Shown here in pieces: positions 56,685 through 64,000 of a stretch of 64,000 nt of DNA. Both the position numbers and the translations under genes were made by a program. The notes beneath the pieces were generated by a model. It saw only the letters and a list, made by a program, of their open reading frames with translations, did no database searches and was not told the origin of the DNA. Within the stretch, counting starts at the first letter, position 1; the number at the start of each line of letters is the position of its first letter. The DNA is from Berberis thunbergii (lineage: Eukaryota > Streptophyta > Magnoliopsida > Ranunculales > Berberidaceae): positions 124,001 through 188,000 of the forward strand of contig QNQO01010655.1 in the NCBI GenBank assembly GCA_003290165.1, read 5' to 3'.

Positions 56685-57412
56685 TCATCCAAAGGATTTA
56701 TACACAAACATCTTGGTTATAAGACACACGTGTTCTTTATTAACAGGCAGATCATGATCATCATCATCATCATCATCATAAGCGTAGGTCTGATTACTGG
56801 TCATCTCCATGAACATCCTCTGCACTCTTCTTCCAAACAATTTCCCCCTGCTCAACTTCAGTCTCACACTCTCCATCATCGCCAGCATTTCTTGCATAAA
56901 ATCATAAATCCTAATACACATAATAGAAATATTAATTAAGACACACAAAACATCACAATTCAACAAAAAAAAATATTGAATTGTGAGAAGATTACTGACT
57001 TCGTCCTCCTTCAAGTGGATCGAAAGCCCAGCATCGTATATAGATCTTTCGATTCATTCGACAAAACTGCAAAAACAAAATGGATTTAGCAAGAACATAA
57101 TTAGAAGTTAATGTAATAGAATACAACATAAATATATGAAATGAATCTTACCAGAATAAGCCTCTTGTATTTGTTGAAACCTTCGTTTAGCTTCCGCAGC
57201 TAAACTGGATTTCTTGTCCATCTGTCCGGATGCCATTTCTTCACTCACAATATTAAAATTTGTTATTACTCTAAAAAAAAAAAAAAAAAAAACACGAAAA
57301 TGGTTCCGGTCATGGAGATTGCTTACTTACCATGCGAGTTTATGATAAGCGCGGCGAATTTCTGAGATTGAAGCAGTTTTACTAATTCCGAGCAAAGAGT
57401 AATAGCAAATGG
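56685..57412 (-). pseudogene. J-domain (DnaJ-like) protein gene, broken
   Basis: Four exon-like pieces: about 57,412-57,331 (YYSLLGISKTASISEIRRAYHKLA), about 57,236-57,152 (KWHPDRWTRN, then after a shift SLAAEAKRRFQQIQEAYS), 57,066-57,000 (VLSNESK, then after a shift SIYDAGL) and 56,910 downward (DFMQEMLAMM, then RMFMEM). Together they form a plant J-domain co-chaperone with its HPD motif and the short acidic C-terminal region of that subfamily. Donors and acceptors are mostly kept. At least three one-base losses break the frame, the first exon/intron joint is out of phase, and a TGA precedes the first piece. It is either a recent pseudogene or a gene hit by assembly indels. Confidence 0.75.
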
Positions 57413-57875
57413 GTTCTCATGATTGAATCTGCCATTTAGCAGAAACAAAATCTATTGAAACAAAAAAAATGTATTGATAAGGCAAAGAAAATGAACGAGG
57501 TTGAATAAGGTAAATGTGGCAGGTGAAGTTGATTCGTTCTGTTCTCGTTTTGATAATAATATAAGCAAAGAAAATGAACGAGATTGGGTTTAATATCCTA
57601 GCTTCTTGTCTATATGTATATATCTAACGAAAATATCTGATACGTGTTCATTAAAGAAGCAGTTTGAAGTGTGCAGGTTGTGCTTGAAGCTTCTGGAGTC
57701 CTCTCTCCTGCACAAGATATTTTTTTCGTAGGAAGATGTTACACGTTTTTATATTCTTTATTCTTTTTAAGCTGTGGTTTTCAGGTTTAAGACGCATGCG
57801 ATAGATAAGATTTTTTTTCTTTCCCTACGGCTAGGATACGCCCCGTTTTCTGTGAGAACATCCACAGTCGATTTA

Positions 57876-58407
57876 GGGTGTGTTTGGTTCCATGAAATCT
57901 TATGTCATGAAAATTTATGAACCCCGCCTACATTTTAGGCTTAATTGATATATCACTCCACATCTACAATTTGATTTTGTGATCAATGGTGAGAATTCAA
58001 TCAAATGGTAAATGTGAAGTGATACCTCAAATTAGCTTCAAATGTGGGGATCCCCTCATAAATTCTTATGACATAGAATTTCATGCAATTGGTTGCATGG
58101 AATCCTATGCCATGGAAATCCATGAGGGGACCACTACATTTTAGGCTAAATTGATATATCACTCCACATCCACCATTTGGTTTTGTGATCAATGGTGGGA
58201 ATGAAAGTCCCATGAACATGAGAATAGCATGCCTTGGGAGGCCAAGGAGTGGGATTCCCATGTTTATGGAACTTCCATTCCCACCATTGATCACAAAATC
58301 AAATGGTGGTCAAATGGTATATGTGGAGTGATATATCAATTTAGCCTAAAATATAGTGGTCCCTCATAGATTCTCATGGCATAGGATTCCATGCAACCAA
58401 ACACACC
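57876..58407. mobile_element. Tourist/Harbinger-type MITE (532 bp)
   Basis: Ends GGGTGTGTTTGGTTCCATG and CATGCAACCAAACACACC are inverted. TTA duplications flank it at 57,873-57,875 and 58,408-58,410. The interior has further inverted copies of TGATATATCACTCCACAT-type sequence, so much of it can fold back. It has no transposase. Confidence 0.9.
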
Positions 58408-59357
58408 TTAAAGTCTTTCGACTACTCGGGAGACCGTATAAATTTTTGTACTTCTGAGCAATGGGCAATTATTGTTAATTTTTAGCTTTAGCTATAGTAT
58501 GTATGCACAGTGCATTTAATTTTTTTTGCTATTTTAAAATTTTTATGATTTAATTTTAAGTGTTACCATTCATTTACATTGTATTTAAAATTACTACTAA
58601 ATAAGTGCAAAACGTATATATTTACAACTAAATTTCATCCGAATGTACCATAATTTTTTTCAGCCAACTTAATTTCTTCCCCTGTAATTGTGATATGTGT
58701 GTTCGACACTAGTAATCTTTATATCTATTCAAAGTTACTCAAAACAAACCACATCTTATATACATTTTGCAGGATGAAATGTTTGAAATCGGGAATCTTG
58801 GGTTGGATTGCTGGTCGGGTGGGTATCCCATTCCCATCCTGCAATCCTGATTCCGTCTAATCTCATCTCGATTTTTTTGAATTCTTTTGGGATTGATCAA
58901 ACTCATCATGATCTCGTTTCATCCCGATCTAGAATGAGATGAAATCAGGATGAAGATTTCTAATCATGTTCATCCTGTCCCGAACTTATTTATTTAAAAT
59001 TTAATGCAATTTTATATGGCACTTGTAAGTTTTTATTCATTTTTTTGAATTCATTTTGTGGTGAGATATTGAAATATCCGTAAAAGTCCTCAATAATCAT
59101 TATTGAAATATACATTGTCTATGAGCACAGAACAAACGCCAAAATACTAAATCCTCAAATACATGTTTCATACTATAACCTGAAATTGGGAAGATAGAAT
59201 AATGTAACATTGTCCGTCAAATGAGTGGTTCACTGAATGATCAATTGCTTGATGTTGAAAGGTGCAGAGTGAGCAGACTATTAGAGACCAAATAGCCTTA
59301 GGCCATTATAGTTGATATTTTACTAAGTGTTCATAATAAGGTGTCACTATAAATTTA
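58408..59357. other. Intergenic, hAT-like remnant only
   Basis: AT-rich sequence with a diverged GGGATGGG-type hAT-like remnant near 58,790-58,985. No gene or RNA was recognised. Confidence 0.55.
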
Positions 59358-59545
59358 GAGTGATTCTATGTGTCGAGGGAAAGGGCGAGGAAACCAGTGA
59401 GGAAAAGTAGGTGGCGGGGGGTGAACCGTTCACCCCTCGAGATGCGTGCGCCGAAAACATCTCGAGGGGGTGAACGGTTCACCCCCCGCCACCTACTTTT
59501 CCTCGCTGGTTTCCTCGCTCTTTCCCTCGACATTTAGAATTATGC
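59358..59545. mobile_element. Fold-back MULE-type MITE (188 bp)
   Basis: Two near-perfect arms (about 59,372-59,444 and 59,458-59,531) are separated by 13 bases, with looser matching out to the ends (GAGTGATTCTA / TAGAATTATGC). A 9 bp duplication ATAAATTTA flanks it at 59,349-59,357 and 59,546-59,554, the length expected for Mutator-like elements. It is GC-rich in AT-rich surroundings and has no coding content. Confidence 0.85.
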
Positions 59546-60775
59546 ATAAATTTACTATTCATATACTAAAAAAACCTCTCACATGAGTTTATAAAATTTA
59601 GCTTGTGCTACCCAAATATTAGTAGTTGACGAAAAAAAACACACTTTAACCGCACATCTATAATTGTCACTAACTAAAACATCTCTAATGCATTTATACC
59701 ACTTTTGGAGATAACTACAATAGTGGTAAAGAGATGTTCATCCTGTCTTGTCCCAAACTCTTTTGAGATAGGACGAGGTCGAAATAAGATCAATCATATC
59801 CTGAAGATAAAACAACGAGATGAAATTGAGGTCCATCCCATCCCGTCCCACCCCTAATTGTTGGAGTGTTTGCTGTCACAAACCACCAAATCACACAAAA
59901 AATGTGGTTTTGGTATTTTCATTTGTAAGTTGAATCTCTCCCACAAAGAAATTAGTTGAATCATTCATTGCATGCTTTTTCCATCCAATTTCATCTTAAA
60001 TTTATTAAGTAATTCAGCAATTCAAAAAAAAAAAATTCAACTTGTCAATGACATAACAACTCAATGCTTAGAGTTTGGCGAATGATATTACTAGATCATG
60101 GATTCAACCCAATCAATGACATATTTATCAGTTTATGGTGTGTTAACCAGTTTTAGTTTTTGATAAGTTATGGGATCCTGAAAACTTAGCTCGCCTTCCA
60201 AAAAAAAAAAAAAATTCAACTTCCAACTTCAATTTACACAATTATAGGATAAATTAATAAACACATACACACACAGAAGGAGCAAAATGATATGCAGAAA
60301 TGAAACAGTGTAGTTTGGGCAAAGGTGTATACTTTAGGCGCATGCCAATTAGAATATTTGAAAATAATATAAATCACATATTCACTCAAAGATTATATCT
60401 AGGCATGCAAATTCATATCTGAGAAAGCCATGGGTTTATCCGAGTTAAAAAAAAAAATAAGTAAATGTTTTCGCAATAGGAAATCACTATTTAATCATTA
60501 ATGTTACTTACAACCTCAAGCAATTAGTAATGCTATCACAAACACATTAACGTAGCAGTGTTTTGTTCATGTTAGCCTTCTTCACTCAAAACCAAAAATT
60601 AAAACAGGATCAACACACTTTTAACAGACTCCTTCAACATCTACCTTTCCTCCTCTCTCCATTCTTACAATCACAAACCAGAAACATCCGAAATTAACTA
60701 AACACGCCACGCCGGACTCATGCTGCGTGAAAAAAAATAAAATTAATAAATATATAACATGTTACCAGAATCCGA
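59546..60775. other. Intergenic between the MITE and the PP2C 3' end
   Basis: AT-rich. Another hAT-like end (CCCGTCCCACCCCTAA) is near 59,845-59,865, and there are several poly(A) runs. The last 200-300 bp probably include the 3' UTR of the PP2C gene. No further gene was seen. Confidence 0.55.
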
Positions 60776-63261
60776 CTATGTGGTCACAGTTGGTCTCCGT
60801 TTTCCTTCCATAGCATCCTTCTTTATCCGACAATTTGTGCAGAGGAATGGACCTTCCCAAGGCTTCGAGGACGGTGAGAAGAAGGGACCTGAGTTGACGG
60901 ATAAACCCTCACTAGGGGGCTGATCAGCTTGACAGATAGCACATCTCAGTAACCCAGAGTTTGTCTTCCATGGAAAATCTTTACCCAACCTAAAATCCCA
61001 GGGAAGAAAACTAACTAGTTCATAATTGGAACAAAATAAAAGTTACTTGCCAGACAAAGAACGCACAGAGTGACCCAATAAGAAGACAAGGGGAATAAAA
61101 ATAATTTGTAAGACCATGATCTCGTTCATTTCCTTGTACATGACAATAATAATGATAATAAAAAATGAGTATGCTATACTCTGCCTAAACAGCTCACAAA
61201 TGCAAAAAAACAAATACATCAAAAAGAGAAGTGAGTATAAGAACAAAGGCACCCATGAAAGAATAGCTAAACCATTCTCACTTGAGTCACACACAAAATA
61301 CTATACATCAATATTAGGAATAAAAAACCCACTCTAATTTAAAGATAATTAAAGAACAAATGGTGGGGTTATCAAGCAAGAAAAATGTTGCACAATAATG
61401 CACAAAAAATAGGAAGGAAAACATTATGAGACCCAAACAATTGAAATGACAATAAGATAAGATCAGCTCATATATTGCAAGCAAGTATAATCCTACCTTT
61501 CTGAAAGCATTGCAGAACCCTCTTCAAACAGCTCTTCCACAACACCAACGGAAGAAAGCTTGCTTGTTGATTTACTGAGAGATTTCTGGGATCGCTTTCC
61601 AAAGATAGAGCTGAGCATATGTTGTTTCTTCTTCGGTGTTGGAGGTACATCAGAAGGCTCAGGTGGAATTATATCAACAACTAGGCAGGTTGTATCATCT
61701 TTCAAGCCCCGAGACCTTAAAGCTTCCTAGACAGACAACCAAAATATATTAGGAACAGAAACAAATCAAATGAACCACAGAAGAGAGCACCAGAATCAAG
61801 TTAGAGGTATCACCTTTACGACCATCTTTGCAGCAAGCTCAGCAGGCAAACCACGGCAAGACTTTGCAGCCATCTCGTTTGATAAGGCATCCCAGATACC
61901 ATCAGATGCAATTATGAGTCTTCCCCCAGCACTTGAAAGCTAAAACCAGGAAAACAAGTAAACAATTTTTCAATGAACATCACCAGCCTAAATAAACCAT
62001 ACAACAAGGCAGTGATTATTAAGATATAATAATTCAGCTCACTTTCACTTGCTTGACGTGCGGTATTGGGACAATGTACTCCCCTACATCCATATCACCA
62101 ATTGATCTAGAGAGGCATAATCCTCCAGGCCAGCAACGGAGTGGTCCCACCTGTGAATCACATAATTTGCTAAATACAATCCTTAAGATGATATCAAGTA
62201 ACCGAAAACACCATACACTTGAATTACAAACATCCTACCTCGGTACCCCCGTAAACATTGAGCCTTCCCACTTCACCTCCACTAGCCGTCACACGCTCCC
62301 TCTCTTCAACATTCTCCTCTAACCTGTGATCAACCGTCAAGAGCGATATGGCACCCCCCTGTGTATCCACTATGCATCGCGAATCCCAACAGATGCAACT
62401 GTCACAGTTAACCCATCAATCACAACTAAGGTAGCAGTTGTCCCAGAAGTTTCTCCTGTAGTGGATATCAAAAACCCATCATCACTTAACTAGTAATGGA
62501 TAAAACAGAAAAAGTATAACTATAATAATGCTTGCCTTTCTGCTGAAATTCTATATCTGTCTTCACGAAAGCAGCAACCAATGCCCGTGGAAGTGCTTGA
62601 AGCCACTCCTCGCTGCCAATTCCTTGTGGGATTGCACTCAAAACATGATTCAATAGATTCTCCTTAGCATATATAGCAGCAGAGATGCCATTGTGTCCAT
62701 CAAATATCTACAAAAAACAAAAATGAACCTTAGAGACTAATTCGTATCTACAGAAGTAAACATTTCCAGATGAATGATAATTTCTCATTAAATTTTGTCT
62801 CACACAAAAGTCACACTGCTCAACAAATGCTTAAATGAGTAATACAACTTATCAAATAGTTCTAGCCATACCAATTGTCAACTACAAACTCTGCGGCTTA
62901 GTTGTTTTTCATCACAATTAAGCAAGTAGAATTGTCAAGGAAAAACGCACATGTACCCATTAAATATACTCTGCAAGCAAACAAACACTAAATTCAATTC
63001 AATTATGAGTCAAAATAAATAGATTACCCCAAACACAGAGAAGGACGACGAGGGATTCCCGGGGATCCTCTGGCAATCGGGTTTAATCAAACAATAATCC
63101 TCCCCTTTCTTAGCAAGGGCAGCCTGCCCATACTTGACCAAAGGCTTCTCAACCTTCTCACTCCTCATCTCCCGCCCGATCAACGTTGCTAGCGGAACAG
63201 ACCTCATCACCGACCCTTCAGCTGCTCCTGTTTCTGCTGCCGATGAAGATTGATTATTCAT
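60776..63261 (-). CDS. PP2C-family protein phosphatase (apparent one-base frameshift in GDSR)
   Basis: Seven exons: 63,261-63,028, 62,707-62,536, 62,455-62,239, 62,150-62,043, 61,939-61,814, 61,726-61,497 and 60,989-60,776. They would give about 433 aa if one base were restored. PP2C motifs in order are FSVFG|IFDGHNG (metal-binding Asp), GETSGTTATLVV, the damaged VGDSR, TVDHRLEENVEERERVTASG, GLCLSRSIGDMDVGEY, LIIASDGIWDALSNE (metal-binding Asp) and GLKDDTTCLVVDI. The C-terminus has paired Cys (CAICQ, CTNCR) and ends GKRRPTVTT. It resembles the Arabidopsis At1g47380/At1g09160 group (from memory). Family role: Mg/Mn-dependent Ser/Thr phosphatase; substrate unknown. Intron 2 uses a GC donor. At 62,385-62,387 one G is missing, giving a stop at 62,370-62,372. 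The start ATG (63,259-63,261) gives the expected N-terminus. Confidence 0.88.
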
Positions 63262-64000
63262 CTCAATCTACGCTTCGAAAACATCTCAAGTACCTCAAAA
63301 CCTTAAAACCCATCATCCAAATGAATCTGGTAAGTCTTCTCCATCACAACACAACTAGTCAAAATACCTTTTTTTTTTCTTCAAAATTTCTCTACACAAT
63401 CTACATTGTAACACAAAATATTACATCAAATCCCAAAACAAACACAAATCAAGACATCTCAACTGAAATGCAAAATACTTGTCTAATCAAACCCTAACCT
63501 GATTACAGAAACTCCACATTCCACCAACAGACACCCAATCGGCCAAATTGAAAAACCCAAATGACAGATTGAACTGAAATCAAGCCGAATTTTTTCCGAA
63601 TCTTTCAGTTCTGCAGTAATTGGGACTTGTGAGTCAGAATCTGTGAAGATTGGAGAGTGAAAACAGTTCGAAATTAATCAATTGGGAACGAGCAGTTGAA
63701 GAAACCCTAATTTCAAAACAGTTCAAAAGAAATTTTTAGAGAGAGAGAGACTTACAGAGAGAGAGTCTGGGACAAATCGCTTGAAAATGGAAGTTGGAGA
63801 AGAAAATGGAAGAAACGCGGGCAGAAAGAAAAAGTAAGTGAGGGAGAGACAAAATGACGGAATTGCCCTTCACTAACTATTTTTTGTTTCCCTTTTGTCT
63901 ATATGACAAGGTGATTTGGCCAAAACACAATAACACGACTTAAAACAGGCTCGATATAAAAAAGTTAGGATTTTATGTTTATAATTCGATATGAGTTTAG
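63262..64000 (-). promoter_or_regulatory. 5' leader and promoter side of the PP2C gene
   Basis: The region upstream of the PP2C start, read on the - strand. It has a CT-rich tract (GAGAGA on +, about 63,739-63,768) typical of plant 5' leaders or core promoters. No TATA box or start site could be fixed from sequence alone. The short + strand frame at 63,186-63,497 overlaps exon 1 and is not called. Confidence 0.45.

Noticed and set aside
58001..58294. 97 aa frame inside the Tourist-type MITE
   Set aside because: It lies wholly within the inverted-repeat element and follows the palindromic sequence, with no protein motif.

Overview
This is a eudicot plant nuclear window. GT-AG introns, AATAAA signals, plant L1-type LINE, En/Spm (CACTA), hAT and Tourist elements, and a PR-10 gene cluster all point that way. 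A Rosaceae-type genome is plausible because such genomes carry PR-10 clusters like this, but the sequence does not prove it. I found no tRNA, rRNA or CRISPR, and nothing that supports a new defence or metabolic system. The interest lies in how the locus was built.

Layout. Positions 1 to about 55,242 are four head-to-tail copies of one duplicated unit. Each unit carries one two-exon PR-10/Bet v 1 gene on the + strand (starts at 3527, 10285, 28773 and 53879), plus an orphan receptor-kinase exon fragment on the - strand and shared older transposons. Unit 1 (1-4318) and unit 2 (4319-12528) are compact. Unit 3 (12529-31176) is inflated by a solo LTR (13525-15532) and a full-length LINE (17651-25533). 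Unit 4 (31177-55242) holds a gag-only LTR retrotransposon (32145-49719), itself interrupted by an 8.7 kb CACTA element (38226-46898). The first three PR-10 genes are open. The fourth has seven small deletions in exon 2 and one in exon 1, in a stretch with so many scattered indels that assembly error must be considered.

Insertion history can be read from target-site duplications and from empty sites in sister units. A 0.5 kb hAT element is in all four units. A roughly 305 bp CACTA MITE is in units 2-4 but not 1. The LTR element sits at the same GTTAT site in units 3 and 4, full-length in 4 and solo in 3, while units 1 and 2 keep the empty site. The LINE is only in unit 3; units 2 and 4 keep its empty site.

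Right flank. Positions 55,243-64,000 are single-copy: AT-rich spacer, a broken J-domain (DnaJ-like) gene (56,685-57,412, -), a Tourist-type MITE, a 188 bp fold-back MULE-type MITE with a 9 bp target duplication, and a seven-exon PP2C-family phosphatase gene (60,776-63,261, -). The PP2C gene has one GC-AG intron and one apparent missing base in its conserved GDSR motif. Its promoter side runs to the window end.
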